Positions 1 through 14,046 are shown, counted from the stretch's first letter. The stretch: DNA of 64,000 nt from Macrocystis pyrifera (GCA_031763025.1 JASSKH010000024.1:7835023-7899022); one strand, 5' to 3'. The notes: a model not told the origin generated them from the sequence alone. Numbers and translations: made by a program.

Positions 1-189
1 AAAACAAACTCACAAAACAAGGTGGGGGGGGGGGATGGAAACTATCAAGACGAACCACGACAGACAAGACACGAAAAAAAAAAATGCCTGCGAGTAACGG
101 GAAAAAAAACAGCAAATTTAAACGAAAAAACAAACGAACAAACAATAGACGAAAATGCTGGGAGACAAAAGCAGGCTCGCCAGGGGCGC

Positions 190-420
190 CCGAAAAAAAA
201 AAAAAAAAATGTGAACCGTCACAGAATTATTTTTCGCTAGTAAAACCAAGTGAAAAAAAAATGAAAAAAAGAAAGAAAAAACAAAACAAAACATTTCATC
301 ATGTGATCACAACAGTTGCAACGTTTTTTTTTTTTTTTTTCCATTCCGACCTCCGGGGGTGTAGTGCGTTGTTTTTTTTCCTGTATACGGACGCCCTTGA
401 GCTCGCAGACAAAAACGAAA
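190..420 (+). repeat. Dispersed A/T-tract repeat, copy 1
   Basis: Contains acatttcatcatgtgatcac, the segment cattccgacctccgggggtg and long T and A runs. An inverted copy lies at 30605-30870. Confidence 0.65.
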
Positions 421-485
421 CTAACGAGCCGCAATGTCACATCTTCCGGTACTCCCTACCAATCCCACGTATCGCTGCTGCTCAC

Positions 486-578
486 CTCTCCGACATACTC
501 CCCGACGAGGGACCCCTTCGACACGTCTTCCGCCACCCTCAGCCCCCATCCCATGCCGGGCTCGCGGAACGTTTCGAC
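486..578 (-). CDS. Methyltransferase exon 14 (start of SET domain)
   Basis: 31 codons between acgacag|GTC and GGAGAG|gtgagc: VETFREPGMGWGLRVAEDV, then KGSLVGEYVGE. This is the SET-N signature (KGWGLR ... G-x-[FL]-V-x-EYVGE) with the S-adenosylmethionine-binding GWG intact. The catalytic NHS and Y motifs must lie left of the window. Confidence 0.92.
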
Positions 579-3500
579 CTGTCGTCGGTCGAAACGTAAC
601 GTCCAATGTAACGACAAATGAAACGCCAAACGTAACGCCAAAAGTCACGCCAAACGGAACGACCATGAAAACGCCAAAAGTAATGACAAAGGTAGAAGTT
701 ATCGTAACGGCAAGTGAAGTAGGAAAACGTTGCACGCAAAACGTAAGGGCGCATCTTAACGGGGAACACTTAAAATTTAGTTCAATCAGATGCAAATTAA
801 ACCAGAAGAAAAAAAAAATCAAGTTAAATTGAAAGAACCGAAAGTCCTCGATAAAAAGATGGCCCTTAAATTAAATTAGGAAAAAAAAAAAATCGAGTCA
901 TATTGAAAGAACCGAAAGTCCTCGATAAAAAGATGGGCCCTTAAATTAAATTAGGAAAAAAAAAAAAAAAAAAAAAAAATCGAGTCAAATTGAAAGAGCC
1001 GAAAGTCCCCGTTAAGATGGGCCCTAACCGAAAAAATGACGCAAAGTGTAACGCCAATTGTAACGACAAACAGTAACGACAAAGGTATCGACAAACGCAG
1101 AGGCAACCAACCGCAACGGGAAATATAGCGGAAAATTAAAGGTGATGTCCAACGAGAGTGAAAAAAAAGCGGCGTGAAACGTAACGGCAAAAACGTAACA
1201 GCTGGCGTAACCGCAAACGTAACGGCAAACAAAAGCGACGCACGCAACGCCCTACGTAACGACAAATATATATGGCAACAAACGTAACGAAGAAAGCGGA
1301 GGGAAACGGAACGGGAAACAAAGAGCGGTAAACGTTGCGGTAAACGTCACGGAAATCCGGAGCGGCAAACGCAACGGCAAACGCGACAGCAGGTGCCATG
1401 AAACACGCAACGGCGCATGCAGCAACACATGACTACAGTAAAGGAATACACACAAGAACAGATACAAGGCACAGAAACAGCAATAAGTAGAGGCGAGCGA
1501 GAAGAAGAAGAAAACCGAACTATTTACGGGGGTCCATAGTTAATGGGACCAAATTTTGCTAGTAAAAATAGGTAAATATATAGGTTTTTGTGTATACCAT
1601 AGGTCCTATTAACTATGGACCCCCGTAACGGAAAGAGGAAAGCAGAACAAGCTACCTTAATATTAATAGAAGGAATACAACACAAAACACAAGAAAGCAA
1701 AAAAAAAAAACCCTACCAAACCGCACCATCACCCAATGCACAACAAGTACAAGCACAACAAAAATAATAAAAACGTGAAACGCAGGAAGCAGAGGAACCG
1801 TCATACGTACCTGCCCACGTACGAAAAATAAAGAGAAAAACAGGAAAACAAAAAAAAACAGGAACAGGAACAAAAACTAAAAAAAAATAACAAACAAAAA
1901 AAAAAAACTCCCACCTTCGCAACGCCACGGTTTTGTATGCGACGGTTGCCGCAGTTTGCTCCCTGCGTGCAGTTTCTGGTACCTGTTCCCCGACCCGACC
2001 CGATTCGACCCCCCACGAGCAACAAAAACAAAAACAGTAGGAAACAAAAAACAAAAGCACGAGCGCTTTCAAAGACATATACGGCCCGGCTTGGACACAA
2101 TGGTTGATATTCCACAGCTCGCACAGATAGATAGATCATTGGTTCGCAACTCCATTGTCTACAGGTACGTTTCAGGGTATAGAAAGATCCCTGATCTGTA
2201 TGTAACGAGTAGGTCTTTATTGCCGTATAAAATAAATCTGCAGGTCTAGCGATAAGTTCCCTGGGTTGGAGCTGTACGATACAGGTTAGGATCTACGGCA
2301 GCAGATCATCCACAGATCGTGAGATCATCCACAGATCTTGACGTATCCGACGTGTGAATTGTTGATAGCCCACCCTATAACCCCTCATCTGCATTTTCGT
2401 TCCTAGACCTTTTTTTCCAGGTGGTAGGGTAATGCTTTGGATATCGTGTCGATTTTTTCGATAAAATGGATCGAACTATCGAACTACTGCTGTCGACACA
2501 TCGTTTGTATATCGGAAACGTTTTGCCGTCCACCACTTGTGGCATCTCCATGTTTTTATGCAGATAATGAACCAAAGGCTTCCAATTTATCAAATATCGA
2601 GATCGTACGTATCGATTACCAGGTTTTTTTTTTTTTGTTTATCGGTATCGTATACATTAATAGTTTAATTTTTCAGTCATCGGAATCATAAGAAAGAGTT
2701 TTCTTGTATACAGGTATCGGTATCGTATCGATCAGATTTTCGGTGTGTCGACATCGTATCGCTCGTTTTTTTGTTTATCGGCATCGTATCAACCCTCTCC
2801 CCCCCCCCCCCTCCCCAAGAAACACGAGAAACCGCGAATAGTCTGATCGAGAGAAACTGCTGGCCAGAATAGTCTTCTAAAATAGGAGCAGCGGCAGCAG
2901 CGCTGTCTTTTCGCGCGTTGCGTGTATGAATTTGTAGTGCCACCCACGCGAAAAAAAAAAAACTAAACAATGAAAACGTTGCTGCCATCAAGATCAAGAC
3001 CAACCAACCAACCAACCGACCGACGAACTGACCAACAAACCGACCGACCAACCAACTGACCAACAAACCGACCGACCAACCAACCAACTGACCAACAAAC
3101 CGACCGACCAACCAACTGATCAACAAACCGACCGACCAACCAACTGACCGATAAACCGACCGACCAACCAACTGACCAACAACGAACTGACCAACAAACC
3201 GACCGACCAACCAACTGACCAGCAAACCGGCCGACCAACCAACTGACCAACAAACCGACCGACCGATCAACCAAAACGATAGACCAACAAAAACACATGC
3301 AACACGTTGACAACAAAACAACACCAACCACCATGTATGAAAGAAGGCAGGCAGGGTCACACCCCTCCTTCCCTCGCGCTACAAGAAATGTGGTAATCAG
3401 TCTTCGCCCGTCTACGTACTCCTACCCCCCCCCCCCCCCCAATAAATGTGACATATACAAGGAGGAATGGGATGTGCTAGAAGAGGAGATGAGGTAAATA

Positions 3501-4673
3501 TACGAAAGTGACATGGAGGAGTTTGATAAACTAGACAGAAAAGAGAAAACGATCACTATCCTAGGAGACAGAGGGTGGCCACAGGCGGCCAAACAGGAAG
3601 GGGATAAGATTAGCATCAAGTTTTTATGTAATATATAGAAACAACGTAATGAGCGCCCAATTGTTGGAGGTGTCTCTATTAGGAGTAGGAACGGTGCTCC
3701 GTCTCGAAAGGGATGCGTGGTCAATGGTCAAATGACTAAGGCAAGCAACTCATGAGTACCCCCCCCCCCCCCCCCCCCCCCTCCCCCCAATGTACTCGAC
3801 GCTACCAGGTATTTATATGCAAGAAAGTCCGCCCCCCCAGCATGATATCGAGTACACCCCCCCCCGCCCCCGAGAGCCCTGAAAATCCCCCCCCCCTTCT
3901 CAATGGTCATACGACTACGGCCATGCATGATATCGAGTCCCCCCCCCCCCCCCCCCCCCCGCCCCCGCCCCCCCCTGAAAGTCTGGTGACAAACAGCAGA
4001 AAACAAAAAGCTTATCTCTCACTTCGCACGGATGCCATTGCCACAGACGCACTCCGTTCTGAGCATAAAGTTGAGGCAGGAGTCGCCGCAGCCGTCGGTA
4101 CAGTTGCACGCTGGGGTGGGGTCCACGCGCGGTGGCCTGGCCATAAGAGAACGACGAGAAGGAAGGCAAGCAGAAGAGAACAGGGGAGGACAGGAGAGGA
4201 GGGTGAGGGGGCAACACCGAGGCGATGGGAGGGAGGGAGGAGGAGGAGGAGGACGCGGGGGGGAGGGGTAGGAAGGGCGTTGGCGGAGGGGGTGAGGGGT
4301 TCGCGCTGGCGTGACGTGGGACAAGCGCGCCAGCACTACTATAGTCTACACCAAAACCACTACCATCACTACTACCGCCACCACCACCACGATCACTTAC
4401 CCCCCCCCCCCCCCACCCCCACCCCCACGACTACCCCCACCTCGCCACTCCCCACTTGCCACCCCAACCCCCTCCCCCATCACCACACCTACGACCACCA
4501 CCACCGCCAACAACAACAACCCCGCTCCCAAGGGCCTACGACCTTCCAACTACAGCCATGCATATGACAATGAGCACTCCCCCGCCCTCCTCCCATTATC
4601 CCCCCCCCCCTGCTCCGTCTCGAAAGGGATGCGTGGTCAATGGTCAAATGACTAAGGCAAGCAACAAATGAGT

Positions 4674-4738
<65 letters not shown>

Positions 4739-7700
4739 ACCACCATCACAACAAAATCACCTGGGAACAGCAAACTGCATGGCGCAGATGTGCTGGAAAG
4801 GCGGAGGCTTGCTGTGGTACGACGTGAGAATGCTGATCGGGAGTCGGAAATGCCTCAAGTCGCTCGCATGATCCGCCCTGAGAAAACAATAAATTAAAAA
4901 ACAAACATACAAAAAAAAGAACGAAGCGTGTGACAAACGAAAACATACCACGAAGAATGTGTCTGATAACACCAGGTCCAAAACTACTGTAGCAAGTCGG
5001 GCGATAGAGCATGGGGGAAGGGGGGTTGGGTCGGGTCGAGCCGGGCCGGGTCGGGGGTGGGAGGGGGGTCGAGAGACAGGTCAACCCTCTTAAAAATGCA
5101 CCCACGATTTGCAGTGCAGTAGTGCCGGTCCCTCTACAATGCCGGTGTGCACGCACCAGCGAGCAATACCGGCACTATTATAGCGGCAACCAACCGGCAC
5201 TAATTACGCCGCACACTACCGCACTGGTCAACAATCCCATCTACGCCAAGCGATTCCACAGGCAATATATATACATATAGCGGGCAAGCGGCACTACTGA
5301 ACCGGCACTACTGTAGTGCAGCAATACGGGGGAACATGTTACGGGGGTCCATAGTTAACAGGACCAAATATTGTTGATAAAAATACCTAAATATGTAGGT
5401 TTTTATGTATGCCATAGGTCCTGTTAACTATGGACCCCCGTAACAGTAATCAGGACCAAACATGCTTCGTAAAAATACTGGAATATATAGGTTTTTGTGT
5501 ATATAGTGAGTCCTGATCGTTATGGTCCCCCATAGTAATCGTGCAGTCGTGCAATAGCTTCAGGGTCGAGACAGGACGACTCAGCGGTTGCTTTGGGCGG
5601 CCACCGCGTAGAAAGAGGCACGGTAGGCACCTACGCCGTCTACAGTCGGGGCACCAGCAAACGCACGCGACACGCAGGTAGGTTACAAAATGTGCTCTGC
5701 GACTGAAACTCGATCTCCCGTTCCAAGTCGGGGTACATGTACAGCGTACAAAATAAATGTGTCCGATACATAAACGTCGCGTTGAATCTGTGAGTCACAC
5801 AAAGGACGGCATCAGCCGCGTGCGTTTTTCTTCAGCTTGTTTTTATACAATCCATTTTTTCCGGGCCTGTTGTGTTTTCAACGACAAAAGCACTGACACC
5901 AACCACCACCACCACCAGAAATAGCATACAGTAGTATCACGGGGGACCACAGTAAATAGGACCTACGGTACACACAAAAACCTACATATTTCCCTATTTT
6001 TACGAACAATATTCGGTCCTACTTACTATGGTCCCCCGTAGTAGTGGTCCCTCCATAGTGCCGGGTGAGTAGTGCCGGTCGGCGCTATAGTGCCGGTGTT
6101 GTTGGGTGACGCATACTGCTTTACCGGCACTATTATAAAGAGGGACCGGCACCACAGTCCACACCATCGCAGTTTTCCAAGCTGAGTATAGAACATGTTC
6201 GGCTGAACTCACAGCTAGCGCAATTGTGGTCACACAAGAATCATACAAAGACAAGCCGGCTCACCTCGGAGGCCCCTTGGGGAGCTTGAGGGGGGGCAGG
6301 CAGCACTTTCCCAACGCCTGTCCCCCGTCCCCCCCCTCCTCGCCCTCCTTCTTTAGAACGCTGTCTTCCTGCCTCAGCGCCGGTAGCTCGTCCTACGCCA
6401 AGCAAGCAAGCGAGAAGGCAGGCAAGCAAGCAAGCGGCAAGGATGACGGAACGGAAAGCGCCAAGCAAACAAGCGAGAAGGCAAGCAAGCAAGCGGTAAG
6501 GATGACGGAACGGAAAACAATCCAAACGGAGGACCAAAAAATAAAAAAAACGGCTGCTGACATGCGAACAGCAAGCGCCAGATTGCCATATACATACATA
6601 CATACATACATACATACATGCATATCGAACGTCAAGCCAAGTTACAACATAATATCTTTGCTGTTGCCCGAACACGTACGCAACATTCGTCGGCGGGCCT
6701 CGAGGAGACCTCCACTTCCGCTCTTCAAAGCATGCCATACAACACGTGCCAAACCATAACCTTGATGGAGCCCCCAGTCCCGTTACTCCTCTCCCCCTTG
6801 TCGACAAAATCGGAAAATGTTAGGGGGGACCCAAAGTAAATAGGACCGAATACCGTCAGCGAAAATAGGTAAACCGTAGTAAATAGGACCGAATATTGCT
6901 AGCGAAAATAGGTAAAAGGATAGGTTTTTGTGTTTACCGTAGGACCCTATACACTATGGTCCCTCGGAACGGTAACTCTTTTAGGACTGAGCCTTTCCAC
7001 GATAGAGGTCCACCCTAAGGTTTCTTGGGGCTCCCATGTCCCCCCAGGGTGTAAAGCGGATTTCAACGGCGACAAACACGTGAACACGGCTGATGCTAAA
7101 AGGGGTGTGAAGGGCGCACACCTCCAAAGCTTAGATACAGACATCCCCACGACGTGTGGCGGTACTGCTGCCGTACCTACCTCCTTCAACCGGCGCTCGG
7201 CGCGGGCAAGGAGGCCGTGGTGGCCCGGAAACTTTTTTCTTTCTTCCCCCGAGTGTGATTCCTCTCAATGAACATATAATCGTAGAACGCCTCGACTGCA
7301 GTAGCCCCGCGCCGGGGACAAACTACTTGGGGGGATTTGACTGGTTTGTTCACAAAAGACGAGACTGCAGTCCTGCCAGGGTTCTACAAATACGGGGAGC
7401 CATAGCAAACAGGACCTACGGTACACACAAAAACCTACATATTTCGCTATTTTTACCAACAATGTTTGGTCTTATTTGCTATGGTCCCCCGTAACTAAGC
7501 CGATTCTGTCGACAGCGGGGGGAGAGTTGCAAACGCCGCGCGAGGCCCAGCCCATGGGAATCTCCAGACAGCGCATCTTCTCAGAACGCCGCCATTTTCG
7601 TTGGTGTGCGCCGCGCCTTCGATTTTCGGAGAAATCCGGCTCCGAAGTTCACCAAAGGGGGTGTGCTATCTTAAGACCCCCGCGCATCTTAGGATTGTGA

Positions 7701-10700
7701 GCTCGCAAAAAAAAAAAAAAAAACTCTCTCTACGTACTGTTTGTCCGTCACTGCAGTCTTCGTTCGGCGTATATCGTACCGTATGTTCGTTCCAAGTGTC
7801 CGATTGTCAACATCAGCATTCAGTTCTACACCAGCATGGGAACTTTCACGAGTACGCTGTCCACGTACTCGGACCACGTAGTGAGAGCCCGTGCAGCAGT
7901 AGTAGTACCGCCTGCTTGCAACAAAGTGTTGTTTGTGTCGTTGTCATCTTCCCCCCCCCCAGCTAAAATTCTAAACTCCAATGATTCCAACAACAACAAC
8001 AAAAAATGCCCAAAAATTCCAAATTTTTTAAAATTTTCAAAACTCAACTTTTGGGTGATCTCAAAAACTCTCCTCATCGCCTCACCTCGGGGTGAGCCTC
8101 GCAGAGCAGAGCGAACTCGTGATACCGAGCGTCGGGCGGGATGCAGTTGATGTGATACGATGTGGGGCACTTGAAGCACCTGCGCCACAAAAAAGCCCCC
8201 ACCCCAACCCCCATCAATGCCGACAAAAAAAAAACAGAAGACGAAGCGTTGCTCGCATGTTGAATAGTGGTGGGGGATGGCGGGAAACAAAAAACGTTCG
8301 TATAGACTGCAAATGTTCGTTGGTACGGGCGAGGTCGAGTTCTCGGCCTCCGTCGATACAAAAAATAACAAAAAATGGTAACGACGACGCTCCTTAACCC
8401 CGAAAAAAAAAAGAAAAAGAAACATGTACGAGTCCAAAACTGGTGGCAGGTATCAGGGTATTAAATACAACCAGTTCGGGAGATCTCGACAACTTCTCGT
8501 ACTGTTTGTGGTCGCAATTTCCCATCCCCGAGAGTTTCAACATCGCACAAATTTGGCTACGCATAGGAGGGGACAAAAATCACCCCCCCACACCTATATT
8601 ATATACCTGGTATAAATATAGGTTGGGTTGGCGTCGGTTGGCGATGACGCTGTAAAAAACGCCTCCCATTGCGTGAGCTCCGTTTTTTTTTTTTTTTTTT
8701 TTTTTTGGTGGTTACCACGGCTGGCGGTCGAGTTAGATCATTTGTGTGCGAGGACAACCTTAACTCCGCACAAGTGCGATGATCGCATCACGAAGTGTAT
8801 ATATGGTAAGGCACCTACGAGGCAGCTACATAGTAACCCCATTGCTGTCTCTGGAAGTGGCCACGCCAGAAAATATATCACTCCATTGACGCTGTCATCC
8901 ATATGCAAGAAATTCGGCCTCAAAAGCGGTTCTTAGCAGGATGCAGCTCACCCTTCATGTGACTCAACACCTCACGGCGCTTCGCGCCTGGTGCAAGCAA
9001 TGTCTGCCTGGTCGGTGAAAACCCGACATGCTCCGTCCCGGCATTGTAGGGATGCGAGGGTCTATAGTCATACGACTACAACCATGCACGATAATGAGTA
9101 CACCCCCCCCACCGTCCCGGCATTGTAGGGATGCGAGGGTCTATGGTCATACGACTACGGCCATGCATGATACCAGGTAATGAGTACCCCCCCCCCCCCC
9201 TCGCTGCCTTTCGGCTGACTTGCAAAAGTGTTTTTTGCTGCTGCCTCATTTTTAGACACACTACTGCTGTCAAGTCGGCCACGTGTAGGAGGGGACGAAA
9301 ACCACTCGCCCCCCCCCCCTTCCGGCTCACTTGTAAAGGTGGTTCTTGTTACCGCCGCTCTTGGAGGAGCAGGTGTCGCACGTGTGGTACGCGCAGCGAA
9401 ACTTGAACACGGGGTGTCCGTCCTCTCCCTTCGCATCATTGGTCACGTTAAGTGTTCCCGTACGAAACAAGCAAGGTGTTCGAATGTTATGGAGGCGGAA
9501 TCCCAGACACGTCCGTCGTCCCTATTCGCATCATTGGTCAAGCTAATTGTTGTAAAAAAACAACCAAGGTGTTCTGACGGTATATGGGGGCGGGCGCGGG
9601 ATAGGCGTTTTTTAACACTCAACCCCTCTTGCTGCTGCAAGTCTACACTCGTCCGTCCTCTCCCTACGCATCGCCGGTCAAGCTAAGGGCTATGGTGTAT
9701 AGAAACAACGCGAGAGAAAGAGAGAAAAGAGAGAAAGAGAACAATACAAAGGCACAGAGCGAAATACATTATAGAAGGTGCAGGAAGGTACAGAAGCACT
9801 TAACTAACCTCAACCATAACCCTAAAGAAGAGAAGACCGGTGATGAAACCAAAAAACAACTACCGGTAGCTTGAGCGTGCGCACCTCATCAAGGTCCATG
9901 CGGACGGTGGAATTGGAGTTGAGCTCCACGCAATGCCGGTGGTAAAACCGGCCGCAGGAATTCACGCTGCACCTGAACACGCCTCCGACCACGTTGTCCT
10001 GGCCAGAGTCACCGCACTGCCAGCATCTGCCAATAAAGATACAAATACAACAAAGAAAAAAAAGCATTACACACCAATGTTCGTGTATGCGCACAAGAAA
10101 AAAATATCGCCTACCAGGTATCAAACAATAAGGGACGTCCAGAGCTTCGGTCGATGTCATCGCGAACGACCCACAGGCGCCCAGAGACAGCGCAGGGTGG
10201 GCAAGGTTTGATGATATACGGAGGGGGAACACTTGGTTGAGGGGGGGGGGGACAGAGAGAGATACTCGAACGGTTAAAACGGTCCCACCCGCCTCCCCCC
10301 ACTCGGGTGCGACGAAGACAAAACACAAAAAGGACCCTTTTCTCCCTCTCTTTCCCCCTTCCCCCCCCTTTGCTTCACTCCACCGCACTGACCCCCCCCC
10401 CCCCCCCTACCCTGTCCCTTCTACCCCCCCCCCCCTCCCTCCCACCCATCCCCAACCCCCCACCCCCTCCAAAAAAAAACGCCAACATATAATACTTACT
10501 CGCGCTCGCTCTCCCCTCTCGCAGACCTCACAGATTCACTCCGCCTCCGTCAGCCGTCAGCACCAAACAACCCCCCCCCGACAGGTACACCTCCCCCCTT
10601 CTCCCACCCCCTCCGTCCCCCATCCCCACGCCTCCCCTATACCCTCACACAAAAAACTATTACGGGGGGCCATAGTAAATGGGACCAAATATTGTTAGTA

Positions 10701-13700
10701 TTGATAGGGAAATATATAGGTTTTTGCGCGTACCGTAGGTGCTATTTACCAGGGCTTTTCGCGGGTCAGGTCAAACCTCACGGGTCCGGTTGGGTCGGGT
10801 CGGGTCGACCCGCGAATTTTTTGAGGTGCGTTGACTTGACCCGATCCGACCCGCGGGATTCTGAAAGCCTCTTGACCCGACCCGACCCGACCCGGGAGAT
10901 TTATAAAGTTGTTGACCCGACCCGACCCGACCCGACCCGCGAGAACTTGACCCGACCCGACCCGCTACTTTCGGATTCACCCGTTAGACACGGGTTTCAT
11001 GCGGGTCGGGTCACCTTGACCCGCGAGACCATTTATCTTGACCCGCAGGTTCGACCTGCGGATCCGGCCCGTGGGTCGACACTTCAAAAACAATTTAATA
11101 CTCATTTTTGTGCCCGGCAGCGATATGTGGCCTGGCTGTAGTGGGTATGGATGGATGCGGGCATGCGTAAGTACTATTGAGTATTTGTACCAGAGAAGCC
11201 TTTGGGTAAGAGAGCGGGAAGTGTTTAAAGTGTCGGACCCGCGAGGCGGATGCGCGGGTCCGACCCGCGGGTCAGCAGAAAACAACTCGCGGGTCAGGCT
11301 GGTCCGACCCGCGAATGACCCGTTTCTCACGGGTCATGACCTGACTCGACCCGTGAGCTTTTTATCACCTCTTGACCCGACCCGATCCGACCTGTGAGAT
11401 TTGAAAAGTTCTTGACCCGATCCATCCCGACCCGTGAGATTTGAACTCTAGACCCGACCTGACCCGACCCGCGAGATTTGAAAACCTCTTGACCCGACCC
11501 GACCCGTGAGATTTTGAACACTTCCTGACCCGACCCGACCCGTGACATTTTGAACACGACCCGCGGGTCGGGTCATGACCCGCGAAAATCCCTGCTATTT
11601 ACTCTGGTCCTCCGAAATAACATGCTTACTCGTTCGCCCCTTTTCGCAGCCTTCACAAACCACTTCTCGCACAGCACAACGAACAAACACGCATATTACG
11701 GGGGACCATAGTAAATAGGACCAAATCTTGTTAGTAAATGTAGCGAAATATGTAGGTTCTGGTGTGTGCCGTAGGTCCCATTTAATATGCCCCCCCCGTG
11801 AAAAGCACCACCCCCATCTCCCCTTCCCCTCTTCCCCCCTGCCCCAATACCCCTCCCATTCCCCCTAACCCTCTCCACAAAAACCCACAAACACACTCTC
11901 ACTCGTGCTCCCCCCTCTCGCAGTCTTCGCAGAACCACTTCTCCTTGGAGAGCACAGCATCGTCGACGTCGAGGCAGACCACGTGAAAGCTTCGGCGGCA
12001 CGGCCCGTCGCACGTGACGATGTCCGACATGCACGGGGTGTCCAGCTGGAAGCAAGTGGCGCAAATCCAGTCGTCAGGGCTGGTGGTGGCCCCGCTCCCC
12101 TCCGAACCGAATGCCGTCCTGCGGCGTAATTGGTGATAGGTTGGTTGGAAAACGGTTACAAGATTCCCTTTCGGGGGCATTCGGAAGTGGGGTGACGCAA
12201 GGTAGAGTCCGATGACGTTCTGAGCAGCTAACAAAACGAACGGCCCACTAGGCATTGGAATTTTAAAGGTTATACACACAGGCCAAAAACCGAAAAGGCA
12301 TACGTAACGACCAGCGAAAATAAATCGGTGTAATATATATATATATATATATATATATATCTACGTTTAGTGTCGGGAATCAATGAAGAAATTCTGATCA
12401 GTGTCGATCATGAATCACAACCAATCATGAAGGCCGTGAGTATTTGGTTATTTTAGCTGCATGGAGATACATCAGTATGGTACGCTAACCGCCATATAAA
12501 CAAAAGTGTATCGGTTTTAGAACGCCCATTACAAACTCTATACGAACAAAAAGTGTTCCCGGTACGTGTTTAGGGTACGAATGTATCATAACAGGTACAG
12601 GTTTTATTACGGGGGGCCATAGTTAACAGGACCAAATATTGTTAGTAAAAATAGGTAAATATATAGGGTTTTGTGTGTACCGTAGGTCCTCTTAACTATG
12701 GACCACCGTAATAGTATAAACCACACCTGGTACATGTACCGAAAGGCCACACAATCACATTTATGGTTTTTAGTACACGCTGCATGTACTGTTGATAAAC
12801 GCCAAAGAATCAGATAAGCATGCCTAACCAATCACGAAAATTACAAAATAGCCAATAATCAAATCAACCCCAATATATTTGCTCATTAACAACACTACCG
12901 CTGTACTAATAGTTATGTTGGTGAATCGTGATTGATTATCGAACGCTGTAAGGGCCCATCTTAACGGGGACTTTCGGCTCTTTCAATTTGACTTGATTTT
13001 TTTTTTTCTAGTTTAATTTAAGGGCTCATCTCATCGAGGACTTTCGGTTCTTTCAATTTGACTTGATTTTTTTTTTTTTTTTTTTTTTTCTGATTTAATT
13101 TGCATCTGATTAAACGAAATTTAGTGTTCCCCGTTAAGATGGGCCCTAAGGGATACTGATGTCCCAATGCCGTCCCCGTCACCGGTAGCGGTATCGCTAC
13201 CTTTACGGTTACCATTACCATTACCATTATCATTACCATTACCATTATCATTACCATTACCATTACCATTATCATTACCATTATCATTACCATTATCATT
13301 ACCATTACCATTATCATTACCATTACCATTACCATTACCATTATCATTACCATTACCATTATCATTACCATTACCATTATCATTACCATTATCATTACCA
13401 TTACCATTATCATTACCATTACCATTATCATTACCATTACCATTATCATTACCATTACCATTATCATTACCATTACCATTATCATTACCATTACCATTAT
13501 CAATACCATTACCATTATCATTATCATTACCATTATCAATACCATTACCATTACCATTACCATTATCATTATCATTACCATTACCGGTACCATCGACATT
13601 ATCATTACCATTACCATTACCATTACCACTATCACTACCGCTACCGAAAATCGCCACCAATACCGTCAGCGGTAATGCTACCGTTTCGGTTACCGTTGGC

Positions 13701-14046
13701 GTTGCGGTCACCGTTACCACTTCCACTACCACTACCGATATAACCGTTGACGTTACTGTTACCGTTCGCGCTGCCGTTACCATACCGTTACCGCTACAAT
13801 CACCATTATCGCTATAATTACCACTATCGCTACGGCCGGCGAGAGAGAGAAAAAGGGGCGGTGCAGAGGGAACACGTGCGGTGGTTTTTGTTAGAGAGGG
13901 AGCGCTCACGGTAATGGCCCAAGGTATGTGGCAATCACCTTGAGCGAGGAAACACAGGCTCTGTTACCGTCAGCGAGGGAGCTGTGAAGGAGGTGGCAAG
14001 AAGAAAAACGCTCTTATTACCATAGCCGATCAGCGAGGCGAGGAGC

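Noticed and set aside
2686-3360. A 224-codon frame with repeated SVGWSVGLL
   Set aside because: Created by the accaaccgaccg minisatellite; other frames there are equally open.
3752-4567. A 271-codon plus-strand frame, mostly Pro and His
   Set aside because: Antisense to the AWS exon and built from poly(C), CCA and C-tailed element sequence.
13018-13909. Long frames of VMVMIM, GNGNDN and PLPLSL
   Set aside because: Translations of the ATTACC/ATTATC microsatellite in several frames at once.
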